From assembly GCA_023388515.1 (NCBI GenBank), contig JAEWGD010000038.1, positions 62,001 through 126,000 on the forward strand: DNA of 64,000 nucleotides, written 5' to 3'. Positions 7,868 through 14,979 of the stretch are shown here, piece by piece. Both the position numbers and the translations under genes were made by a program. Below the pieces are notes generated by a model, which saw only the letters and a program-made list of their open reading frames with translations, did no database searches and was not told where the DNA came from. Numbering within the stretch: the first letter of the stretch is position 1; every line of letters begins with the position of its first letter. The DNA comes from Bacillota bacterium (GTDB lineage: Bacteria; Bacillota; Clostridia; Oscillospirales; Ruminococcaceae).

Positions 7868-9082
7868 ATGGCAGATAAAATTCAGATGAAAACTCCTCTC
7901 GTTGAGATGGACGGGGATGAGATGACAAGGGTTCTTTGGAAGTGGATAAAAGAAATTTTGCTTGAACCATATATTGATTTAAAAACTGAGTATTATGACT
8001 TGGGACTTGAATACAGAAATGAAACAAATGATAAGGTAACATTTGACAGTGCAGAGGCTACAAAAAAGTATGGCGTTGCTGTAAAATGTGCAACAATTAC
8101 ACCTAATGCTGATAGAATGACTGAATATACATTAAAAGAAATGTGGAAGTCACCTAATGGAACAATTCGTGCTATTTTGGACGGTACTGTGTTTAGAACA
8201 CCTATTCTGGTAAAGGGTATAACTCCTTTTATTCCTACTTGGACAAAGCCTATAACTATCGCTCGTCATGCTTATGGTGATGTTTATAAGAACACTGAAA
8301 TGCAGGTCGAAGGTGGCGGTAAGGCTGAGATTGTTTATACCGACAAGAACGGTAATGAAACACGTCAGACTATCCATGACTTCAATGGTGGTGGAGTTAT
8401 TCAGGGAATGCATAATACTGATGAAAGTATATCTAGCTTCGCAAGGTCTTGCCTAAGCTTTGCACTTGATATGAAACAGGATATTTGGTTTGCAACTAAG
8501 GATACAATTTCTAAGAAATATGACCACCGTTTCAAAGATATTTTCAGTGAAGTTTATGAAAATGAGTATAAAGAGAAGTTTGCTGAGGCTGGTATTGAAT
8601 ATTTCTACACGCTGATTGATGACGCTGTTGCTCGTGTTGTTCGTTCAGATGGTGGATATATTTGGGCTTGTAAAAACTATGATGGTGATGTTATGTCTGA
8701 CATGGTTGCAACTGCTTATGGAAGTCTTGCTATGATGACATCAGTGCTTGTTTCACCAGAGGGTGTGTATGAATATGAGGCTGCACATGGCACAGTTCAA
8801 AGACATTATTATAAATATTTAAAGGGTGAGAAAACCTCTACAAACTCCGTTGCAACGTTGTTCGCATGGACTGGAGCATTGAGAAAAAGAGGAGAGTTAG
8901 ACGGCACACCAAAGCTTTGCGATTTTGCAGACAAGCTAGAAAAAGCGACGATACAAACGATAGAAGATGGCGTTATGACAGGGGATTTAGTAATGATTTC
9001 AAGCCTTGATAATAAGAAAAAGGTTGACTCTGAAGAATTCCTACATGAAGTTAACGCAAGATTAAAGGCAATTTTAAATTAA
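7868..9082 (+). CDS. icd: NADP-dependent isocitrate dehydrogenase
   Basis: A 404-residue homodimeric (eukaryote-like, IDH1/2-type) isocitrate dehydrogenase that oxidatively decarboxylates isocitrate to 2-oxoglutarate. Visible features are VEMDGDEMTRVLWKWIKE at the N-terminus, TPNADRMTEY, the substrate-binding SPNGTIRAILDGTVFR, DDAVARVVRSDGGYIWACKNYDGDVMSD, and the cofactor region AAHGTVQRHYYKYLKGEKTSTNS. The start at 7868 follows GGAGGT; an upstream in-frame ATG at 7811 has no ribosome site. It lies in the same orientation after aconitase and before rex. Confidence 0.96.
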   Translation: MADKIQMKTPLVEMDGDEMTRVLWKWIKEILLEPYIDLKTEYYDLGLEYRNETNDKVTFDSAEATKKYGVAVKCATITPNADRMTEYTLKEMWKSPNGTIRAILDGTVFRTPILVKGITPFIPTWTKPITIARHAYGDVYKNTEMQVEGGGKAEIVYTDKNGNETRQTIHDFNGGGVIQGMHNTDESISSFARSCLSFALDMKQDIWFATKDTISKKYDHRFKDIFSEVYENEYKEKFAEAGIEYFYTLIDDAVARVVRSDGGYIWACKNYDGDVMSDMVATAYGSLAMMTSVLVSPEGVYEYEAAHGTVQRHYYKYLKGEKTSTNSVATLFAWTGALRKRGELDGTPKLCDFADKLEKATIQTIEDGVMTGDLVMISSLDNKKKVDSEEFLHEVNARLKAILN

Positions 9083-9117
9083 TTGACAGAAGCATCTGCC
9101 ATTTGGAGGGGATTATT

Positions 9118-9756
9118 TTGAAGGACTCTGTTTCACAATCAGTAATCAAGCGGTTGCCAAGATATTATAGATTTTTGGGCGAACTTGATATGCAGAATGT
9201 AACTAGAATATCATCAAGAGAGTTATCGGAGAAGATGTGCATTACTGCATCTCAAATTAGACAGGATTTGAATTGCTTTGGTGGCTTTGGACAGCAGGGT
9301 TATGGCTATAATGTAAAGGCATTACAAATGGAGATAGGAAAGATATTGGGACTTACAGTCAAAAATAAAACTATCCTTATTGGTGCTGGAAATTTGGGTA
9401 AAGCCATTGTAGCTCATATAAATTTCAATAAGCGAGGGTTTGAGCTTATTGGTATATTTGATAAAGATACGGCTGTGTGTGGGTGTGATTTGTCAGGTAT
9501 AGAGGTGACTAATGTTGATGAATTAGAGGAGTTTTGCAAGGAAAATTCGCCAGTGGCGGCTGTTTTGTGTATTCCAAAAACTGCATCACAGGAGATTGCA
9601 AATAGGCTTGTTTCATATGGAATAAAGGGTTTTTGGAATTTTAGTCATTATGATTTAAGGCTTGATTATGAAGATATAGTCGTTGAGAATGTTCATTTGG
9701 GTGATAGCCTAATGGTGTTGTCATACGGGTTGCATAATATTTTAAATGAGGAATAA
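9118..9756 (+). CDS. rex: Redox-sensing transcriptional repressor Rex
   Basis: Rex senses the NADH/NAD+ ratio and represses fermentation and redox genes. The 212-residue product has an N-terminal winged helix (VIKRLPRYYRFLGEL, SSRELSEKMCITASQIRQDL, GGFGQQGYGYNV) and a Rossmann domain with LIGAGNLGKAI. A TTG start at 9118 is preferred because it follows GGAGGGG by normal spacing; the longer frame begins inside that ribosome site. It lies 35 bp after icd, so it may be co-transcribed, which would tie redox sensing to the 2-oxoglutarate branch. No clear Rex operator was recognised in the window. Confidence 0.95.
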   Translation: MKDSVSQSVIKRLPRYYRFLGELDMQNVTRISSRELSEKMCITASQIRQDLNCFGGFGQQGYGYNVKALQMEIGKILGLTVKNKTILIGAGNLGKAIVAHINFNKRGFELIGIFDKDTAVCGCDLSGIEVTNVDELEEFCKENSPVAAVLCIPKTASQEIANRLVSYGIKGFWNFSHYDLRLDYEDIVVENVHLGDSLMVLSYGLHNILNEE

Positions 9757-9762
9757 ATAAAT

Positions 9763-9795
9763 GGCTGTAAGGGTATTACTCTTACAGCTGTTTAA
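9763..9795 (+). terminator. Terminator after rex
   Basis: GCTGTAAG/CTTACAGC make an 8-bp stem with a 9-nt loop, followed by a short T-containing tail. It starts 8 bp after the rex stop. Confidence 0.6.
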
Positions 9796-9801
9796 TATAA
9801 T

Positions 9802-9882
9802 GCTGTTGAACTATCTAGAATTATAGAATATAATGATAAAGAAGATGTTGAAAAGGTTGAACTTTTGGAGATAGAAATCTAG
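9802..9882 (+). pseudogene. Probable remnant of a gene 3' end
   Basis: An open stretch of 26 codons ending in TAG reads like ordinary protein (LSRIIEYNDKEDVEKVELLE near its end), but has no start codon or ribosome site and is cut off by a stop just upstream. It looks like the leftover C-terminus of a lost gene. The source family was not recognised. Chance cannot be excluded at this length. Confidence 0.3.
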
Positions 9883-9926
9883 TTTACAAAGTTTTGCACT
9901 ATAACATTAATTTAGGGGGAAATTAC

Positions 9927-10691
9927 ATGGCTATTCCAGCATTAATTTTATCTATAGCAGCAGGCTTATCTACAGTTTTGGGAGCATTAATTGTTTTTAT
10001 CAATAAAGGTAAAAGTGAAAAAATGCTTAGTATTTCACTTGGGTTTGCAGGGGGGATTATGCTCAGCGTATCTTTTACAGACTTATTTCCGAATGCAAAT
10101 ATTCTATTATCAGCACAATTAGGCGATAGGTTTGGTATTGTTTTATCTGTTATATTCTTAGCGATAGGTATTTTTGCTGCCTCAATGTTGGATATGTTTG
10201 TACCACATCAGGAATATGATGAGGAAAAGGGCGAAAAAACTCACAATAATCTGTTTAAGGTTGGATTTGTTTCCATGCTTGCAATTGCTTTACATAACTT
10301 TCCAGAGGGAATTGCTACATTTATGGCTGGCTATAAGGATTTCGAGTTAGGAGTTTCAATAGCATTTGCAATAGCTTTACATAATATTCCAGAGGGGATT
10401 TCTGTCGCTATGCCTATTTATTATTCAACAGGAAGTAAAGCTAAGGCGTTAAAATATACATTATTATCAGGAATAACTGAACCGATCGGGGCTTTACTCG
10501 CATTTTTCATATTAAAACCATTTATAAATGATGCAGTTTTAGGTGGAATATTTTCATTTGTAGCTGGCGTTATGATATATGTCTGCATTGAAGAATTACT
10601 TCCATCCTCTCGCCAGTATGGATATAATAAACAAGCGTTGATTGCAACATTTATCGGAATTTGTACAATGCCGTTAACTCATGTAATATAG
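9927..10691 (+). CDS. zupT: ZIP-family metal transporter (ZupT-like)
   Basis: A 254-residue, eight-span membrane protein. The two ZIP metal-binding helices carry HNFPEG (His123) and HNIPEG (His152), and helix 2 has a TDLFPNA segment, the ZupT equivalents. A short cytosolic loop (PHQEYDEEKGEK) lies between spans 3 and 4. It is expected to import zinc and possibly iron or manganese. The start at 9927 follows AGGGGGAA; the upstream ATG at 9894 has no ribosome site. It stands alone between short coding remnants, with no regulator beside it. Confidence 0.9.
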   Translation: MAIPALILSIAAGLSTVLGALIVFINKGKSEKMLSISLGFAGGIMLSVSFTDLFPNANILLSAQLGDRFGIVLSVIFLAIGIFAASMLDMFVPHQEYDEEKGEKTHNNLFKVGFVSMLAIALHNFPEGIATFMAGYKDFELGVSIAFAIALHNIPEGISVAMPIYYSTGSKAKALKYTLLSGITEPIGALLAFFILKPFINDAVLGGIFSFVAGVMIYVCIEELLPSSRQYGYNKQALIATFIGICTMPLTHVI

Positions 10692-10811
10692 GTGATTGAG
10701 TTTGGTTTATATTATGCTATAACGGATAAATTAAGAATACATGAAATGCCATTACCGAGCAACCAGACTTCAGTAACTATTAATAATATAAAAATAAATA
10801 ATATAACTTGA
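10692..10811 (+). CDS. Short ORF or gene remnant directly after zupT
   Basis: A GTG codon immediately follows the zupT stop and opens 39 codons ending at TGA 10809-10811. The translation (VIEFGLYYAITDKLRIHEM at the start, an Asn/Ile-rich end) is protein-like and has no stop in 39 codons in a very AT-rich stretch. There is no evident ribosome site apart from possible coupling to zupT. It may be a C-terminal fragment of a degraded gene rather than an active one. Confidence 0.3.
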   Translation: MIEFGLYYAITDKLRIHEMPLPSNQTSVTINNIKINNIT

Positions 10812-10836
10812 CATAAAATACAATATGTGATACAAT
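10808..10836 (+). promoter_or_regulatory. Sigma-A type promoter
   Basis: TTGACA, a 17-bp spacer and TACAAT, 44 bp before the ATG of the following membrane protein gene. A strong consensus match. Confidence 0.8.
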
Positions 10837-10880
10837 GCTTATGTATTTGTTTGTAAATATTATATTATGGATGGTGTTAT

Positions 10881-11474
10881 ATGGAGAATGAGAATAAAAG
10901 CCCAGTGAAGCTAGATAATGACATGGTTGATAATAAATTTCATGATGATAATAATAATTCTGAGCCTTTCAATAGTTTTACTGGTGATAAGGTTTATTCG
11001 TCTAATTATCAGGGGTATCCTGAATCATCAGTGGCTTCAAATAATAGAAGTGAAAATGTAGTTACAGGAACAATAGGTGCTTTGCTTGGCTCGCTGATAG
11101 GTGTAGCGGTATGGGTTTTAATATCTAAGGCAGGTTATATTGCTGGAATTGCTGGATTAGCAATGGCGATTTGCTCCTTGTATGGATATAAGAAACTAGG
11201 TGGTGAATTATCCAAAAGGGGTGCTATAATTTGCATAATTATAATTATCGGAATGGTATATTTTGCTACAAGATTAAGCTGGTCATGGGATTTTTATGAT
11301 GGATTTAAAGAGTTAGGATTTGATACAAGCCTCATGACAGTATTCAAGGAATTACCTGAAATAATAGAGTTAACAGGTTCTAAAGCTGATTTTTATAAGG
11401 ATTTAGCTATCGGCTATTTATTAACACTGGTTGCAAGTGGTGGTACATTATTTAAAGCGATGGTTAATGTTTAG
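10881..11474 (+). CDS. Unknown membrane protein
   Basis: A 197-residue protein with a ~60-residue hydrophilic Asn/Asp/Ser-rich N-terminus followed by about four hydrophobic spans (VVTGTIGALLGSLIGVAVWV, GYIAGIAGLAMAICSLYGY, IICIIIIIGMVYF and a C-terminal one). The first two spans with a Gly-rich hairpin are common in uncharacterised clostridial membrane proteins that often carry a zinc ribbon or disordered head. No enzyme motif is present. It has its own strong promoter. Role unknown. Confidence 0.7.
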   Translation: MENENKSPVKLDNDMVDNKFHDDNNNSEPFNSFTGDKVYSSNYQGYPESSVASNNRSENVVTGTIGALLGSLIGVAVWVLISKAGYIAGIAGLAMAICSLYGYKKLGGELSKRGAIICIIIIIGMVYFATRLSWSWDFYDGFKELGFDTSLMTVFKELPEIIELTGSKADFYKDLAIGYLLTLVASGGTLFKAMVNV

Positions 11475-11504
11475 ACTACATATAATTTAATAAGGACATT
11501 ACAA

Positions 11505-11539
11505 GCCTCCTTTGCATAGTATATAACTAGAAAGGAGGC
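11505..11539 (+). promoter_or_regulatory. Perfect hairpin that occludes the ribosome binding site
   Basis: GCCTCCTTT (11505-11513) is exactly complementary to AAAGGAGGC (11531-11539), which is the ribosome site of the gene starting at 11549. An inner TAGT/ACTA pairing closes a small ATATA loop. A TATAAT at 11481-11486 would place a transcript start just upstream of the hairpin. There is no T tract after it, so a terminator is unlikely. Translation would be off unless the hairpin is opened. Confidence 0.6.
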
Positions 11540-11548
11540 AATGCTAAT

Positions 11549-12019
11549 ATGCAAAATAGCGGTAATAATTCAGATAATCAAGGCATGAACAGTATGTATG
11601 CGGAGCTTTACAACAAGATAAAGCCATATATTAACAGCATAGCGGATAGATTAAGGAATACTGAAGTAGATGATGAAATGATGGATTCAATTGTTTTTGA
11701 GATTTTGGAACGCATTGGAATGCCACAGAATTCTATAAACTTGATGGATTCTATGGATAATAATTTATGTCCAATGGGAATTTGTCCAAATGACATGGAT
11801 ATGATGTTTGATGAATTTAATGATTTTGATGACGATAATGTAATTCCAGCAATTCATATGATGGGTTCTAATAGGCAAAGACGCAGACGTCCACGCCAAC
11901 AGTATCCACGCAGACGCAGACCATCTAATTTTCCAATATACCCAGTGTATCCTATATCCCCTAATTCCCCTGAGGATTTTGTACGCTGGTTACTTTGGCG
12001 TGAAGTATGGGGATTTTAA
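11549..12019 (+). CDS. Unknown acidic/Arg-rich small protein, possibly spore-coat-like
   Basis: A 156-residue protein in three parts: a helical acidic N-terminus (YNKIKPYINSIADRLRN..), a Met/Asp-rich middle with CPMGICPNDMDMMFDEF, and a very basic segment with RQRRRRPRQQYPRRRRP followed by PIYPVYPISPNSP and a Trp-rich end (FVRWLLWREVWGF). It has no signal peptide. Tyr/Pro/Arg-rich low-complexity tails of this sort are seen in spore coat and nucleic-acid-binding proteins, but no family was recognised. Its strong ribosome site is sealed in a hairpin just upstream. Confidence 0.7.
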   Translation: MQNSGNNSDNQGMNSMYAELYNKIKPYINSIADRLRNTEVDDEMMDSIVFEILERIGMPQNSINLMDSMDNNLCPMGICPNDMDMMFDEFNDFDDDNVIPAIHMMGSNRQRRRRPRQQYPRRRRPSNFPIYPVYPISPNSPEDFVRWLLWREVWGF

Positions 12020-12348
12020 GATGTCAGCATTTTACTAAATCTGTTATTATTAGAATAACCCCTCTAGTTTATAATAAAATACTATAAACTGTTTTCAACA
12101 TATTTCTTTATTGAAAAAGCCACAGCATTGAATTGAGATTAATTTATTACAATTGTATAAAGCAAAACAACCTTGTATTTCTTAATAAGAAACAAGGTTG
12201 TTGTTATTAAAAGAACAGTTTGTAAAGCACGAAATTTGGCATATAAAAATATTATATCATGAGGAAAAAATGTTATAGCTTTTTTGCTTGACTTGTAGGG
12301 TAAACCATAGTAATATTTATATATAGAAATATGATTTTGGGGGAAGAA
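12020..12348. other. Intergenic region with two hairpins
   Basis: No credible gene is seen. AGTTTATA/TATAAACT (12066-12090) followed by GTTTTC may end the preceding transcript. A longer hairpin, AACAACCTTGT/ACAAGGTTGTT (12166-12202) with an inner TTTCTT/AAGAAA stem, lies further on and could be a second, possibly bidirectional terminator or part of a small RNA. The remainder holds the promoter of the MFS gene. Confidence 0.5.
12288..12316 (+). promoter_or_regulatory. Sigma-A type promoter for the MFS transporter
   Basis: TTGACT, a 17-bp spacer and TAATAT, about 33 bp before the start codon at 12349. Confidence 0.7.
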
Positions 12349-13578
12349 ATGAATATTAAAAACAATCGAATAATGCCAGTTATTGCTGCTATTGCAATAC
12401 AACTTTGCTTAGGTACAGCATATATCTGGAGTATATTTCAAAACGGAATATCAGGTAGCATTTTTAACGGAGATAATGCTAAAGCAGGACTAACATTTTC
12501 GCTACTACTTGCAACGCTATCAATCGGTAGTACAATAGGAGGGAAACTCCAGGATAAATATGGTCCTAGAAAGATTGTTATTATTGGTGGATTAATATTA
12601 GCGGCAGGATTTTTTGGTGCATCTTTTGTAACAGCATCTGCACCATATCTGCTATGGGTAACATACGGAGTACTTGGTGGGTTCGGAATGGGATTTACAT
12701 ACTCAACAACAATTGCCTGTGCTCAAAAATGGTATCCTGACAAAAGAGGTTTTATAACAGGAATAATTGTTTCGGCTCTTGGTTTTGGTGGAGTAATATT
12801 TACGCCAATTGTTGAGAGGTTAATTAAAGGCTTCGGGGGAACTGGCGAAGGAGAACTAAAAACCTTTGCAGTTTTAAGTATTGTGTTTGCAGTTATTTGT
12901 ACATTAGGTGGTATATTTATTAAAAACCCACCAAAGGGTTATATTCCAGAAGGATATACTCCACCAGTTGCAGGTTCAATTAACTCAACTTATGATTACT
13001 CACCAGGTCAAGTTTTAAAAATGCCACAGTTTTATATGATAACATTTGCACTTATGCTTGCGTGTATGGGTGGATTAATGATGATAGGATTTGCAAAGCC
13101 AATAGCAATAGCTAAGGGAATGGAATCAACAGCGACTGTTGGCGTTCTAGTAATTTCTATGTTTAATTCATTTGGACGACTTTTTTGGGGCTGGATATCG
13201 GATAAGTTAGGCAGAAAGAGAACGATAATTTTACTGCTATGTGGAACAACTATTTTATCTCTTTGTGTAAACCTTGCAACAGGATATCTAATCTATGTTC
13301 TAATTGGTCTGATAGGTCTTTTCTACGGTGGATTTTTAAGTACGTTCCCAGCATTCACATCAGATTTATTTGGAACAAAGTACATGGCAACTAACTACGG
13401 TATGGTTCTTATAGGTTTTGGAGTAGGTGCAGTTGCATCATCGTTTATTGCAGGATATTTTAAAAACAAAGCAATAGAAGATATAAATTTAATGTTCCCA
13501 GCATTTATAATAGCATCTGTTGCGGCGGCATTAGCGATTGCTTTAATTATGGTTGTAAAAAAGCCTAAGCAGAAATAA
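12349..13578 (+). CDS. OxlT-family MFS transporter (oxalate:formate antiporter-like)
   Basis: A 409-residue, twelve-span major facilitator. The N-terminus (NRIMPVIAAIAIQLCLGTAYIWSIF) and GGKLQDKYGPRK after span 2 are hallmarks of the OFA family, which exchanges small carboxylates such as oxalate and formate; DKLGRKR is the matching loop in the second half. The substrate cannot be read from sequence. The start at 12349 follows GGGGGAAG. It is monocistronic, with its own promoter and a strong terminator. Confidence 0.85.
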   Translation: MNIKNNRIMPVIAAIAIQLCLGTAYIWSIFQNGISGSIFNGDNAKAGLTFSLLLATLSIGSTIGGKLQDKYGPRKIVIIGGLILAAGFFGASFVTASAPYLLWVTYGVLGGFGMGFTYSTTIACAQKWYPDKRGFITGIIVSALGFGGVIFTPIVERLIKGFGGTGEGELKTFAVLSIVFAVICTLGGIFIKNPPKGYIPEGYTPPVAGSINSTYDYSPGQVLKMPQFYMITFALMLACMGGLMMIGFAKPIAIAKGMESTATVGVLVISMFNSFGRLFWGWISDKLGRKRTIILLLCGTTILSLCVNLATGYLIYVLIGLIGLFYGGFLSTFPAFTSDLFGTKYMATNYGMVLIGFGVGAVASSFIAGYFKNKAIEDINLMFPAFIIASVAAALAIALIMVVKKPKQK

Positions 13579-13591
13579 AAATAAAGATATT

Positions 13592-13629
13592 TTGGAGTCA
13601 TACACGAAAGTGTATGACTCCAATTTTTA
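13592..13629 (+). terminator. Strong terminator after the MFS gene
   Basis: A perfect 14-bp stem (TTGGAGTCATACAC and its complement) closed by a GAAA tetraloop and followed by TTTTTATTT. It lies between convergent genes and may serve both. Confidence 0.9.
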
Positions 13630-13644
13630 TTTATTATTATAATA

Positions 13645-14742
13645 TTATGCGTTATACATTGAAACACATTTTAATTCCTCGTTTGTAAGGAGAATTTCTC
13701 CATCAGTTTCAACAATAGGATATAAAAAGTTAGCAGAGTTAATATAAAGTATTTTCCCAATTGAACCATTGGATAAAAGAACAGGTTTCCCTAAAAGTTC
13801 AATAGGCATATTGTCGAGAAATACATTAACAATATTCATATCAAGATTAGAAAATTTTCCCTGTGAAAACTCATCTAATACTTCGAAAGGGGAATGTGCC
13901 TTTTTATATACACGTTTAGAAATCATTGCATCATATATATCTGAAATTGTAGTTATTTTTGCAAAAAGAGGTATCTCATCATATTTTAAATTATCGGGAT
14001 AGCCAGTTCCGTTCATTTTTTCATGATGACTTCTAATACCATTCAAAACCTCAATATCTTTTTCATTAGACCTTTTTGCAATTTCATATGAGAAGACAGG
14101 ATGAAGTTTTATCACTTCAAATTCCTGATCAGAAAGTTTTCCAGGTTTATCAATGATTGGAGAAGGGATTTTCGACTTACCAACGTCATGAAGCAACCCT
14201 AGTTTCACTAATCTTGCAATATCTTCCTTGCTGCGATTTAACCATTTTCCAATAAGACCATTAATAATTCCTACATTAGTGCTGTGTATAAATAAGTACT
14301 CATCCACCTTGCGAACGCTATTAATCAGTTGAATAATAGAAGCAGCTGAAATATTTATAACCATTTCACAAATTTCTTCAGAAAGCTCTTCGGTAATTTT
14401 CAAAGGAATAGTGTTGGTATATGTTGCACATTCGATTATAGACTGTAATTTTTGACTAATATTTACATAATCATAATCGAGCAAAGCATTATTTTTCTCT
14501 GTTTGAAGTTCAAAGAATTCTCTTAATACTTCATTTAGATATCTGCTTTCAATATATATACCTTCATATGTTACAGCCATTTTTTTGATTTTATCAACAG
14601 TTTCACTTGCGAGAGTAGAAGTAGTCATAATCAGAAACAGCTCATTTTTATATCTATAATATACATTACACACGACGAACATATCTTCTATAAATTTATC
14701 AGGTTCAATTTTCACGAACTCTGTACCCCTAAATAAAAACAT
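13645..14742 (-). CDS. HD-GYP domain protein (putative c-di-GMP phosphodiesterase)
   Basis: A 365-residue cytosolic protein. The C-terminal half has HDVGKSKIP (the HD pair), KLHPVFSYEIAKR, IRSHHEKMNGTGYP (the GYP signature) and FAKITTISDIYDAMISKRVYK, an intact metal-binding HD-GYP core, so hydrolysis of cyclic di-GMP is likely. The first ~130 residues and the last ~60 (GKILYINSANFLYPIVETDG) are family-typical but undefined. The ATG at 14742 follows AGGTGG; the longer TTG frame overlaps that site. In a flagellated bacterium such proteins commonly influence motility. Confidence 0.88.
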   Translation of the reverse strand: MFLFRGTEFVKIEPDKFIEDMFVVCNVYYRYKNELFLIMTTSTLASETVDKIKKMAVTYEGIYIESRYLNEVLREFFELQTEKNNALLDYDYVNISQKLQSIIECATYTNTIPLKITEELSEEICEMVINISAASIIQLINSVRKVDEYLFIHSTNVGIINGLIGKWLNRSKEDIARLVKLGLLHDVGKSKIPSPIIDKPGKLSDQEFEVIKLHPVFSYEIAKRSNEKDIEVLNGIRSHHEKMNGTGYPDNLKYDEIPLFAKITTISDIYDAMISKRVYKKAHSPFEVLDEFSQGKFSNLDMNIVNVFLDNMPIELLGKPVLLSNGSIGKILYINSANFLYPIVETDGEILLTNEELKCVSMYNA

Positions 14743-14780
14743 AATCCACCTCAATTCTACTTTGCCAATCTTTCAACATA

Positions 14781-14809
14781 ATTATATCAAATAATATACA
14801 AAAATACAA
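14781..14809 (-). promoter_or_regulatory. Promoter of the HD-GYP gene
   Basis: On the minus strand TTGTAT and TATAAT are 17 bp apart, about 40 bp before the start codon. Confidence 0.6.
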
Positions 14810-14875
14810 TTGAATTTATGTATAGTTTCTATGTACTTTTTGTTTACATCATGAATTTTAAGATATAATATTTAA

Positions 14876-14968
14876 TATTTGCAATGAATAATGATTATTC
14901 TGCCTATATTTAGTTGTGTTCAGTATGTTCGCACAAACATTACTTTAATGATGTTTGTGCGAATTTTT
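14876..14968 (+). ncRNA. Candidate small RNA between two minus-strand genes
   Basis: A plus-strand TATAAT (14864-14869) with TTGTTT 18 bp upstream is followed about 60 bp later by a perfect 13-bp hairpin and TTTTT, oriented to end a plus-strand transcript. No plus-strand gene exists here. The ~90-nt product has no ORF. This is an inference from promoter plus terminator only. Confidence 0.35.
14928..14968. terminator. Perfect 13-bp hairpin terminator
   Basis: TTCGCACAAACAT/ATGTTTGTGCGAA with a 10-nt loop and TTTTT on the plus-strand side. It sits 12 bp beyond the stop of the minus-strand GH9 gene, yet the T tract faces the other way. It may still slow minus-strand transcription. Confidence 0.6.
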
Positions 14969-14979
14969 ATTAGGAGGGA

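Noticed and set aside
12139..12402. 87-codon minus-strand frame
   Set aside because: Covers the hairpin and promoter region and the start of the MFS gene; the translation is Tyr/Ile/Phe-rich noise.
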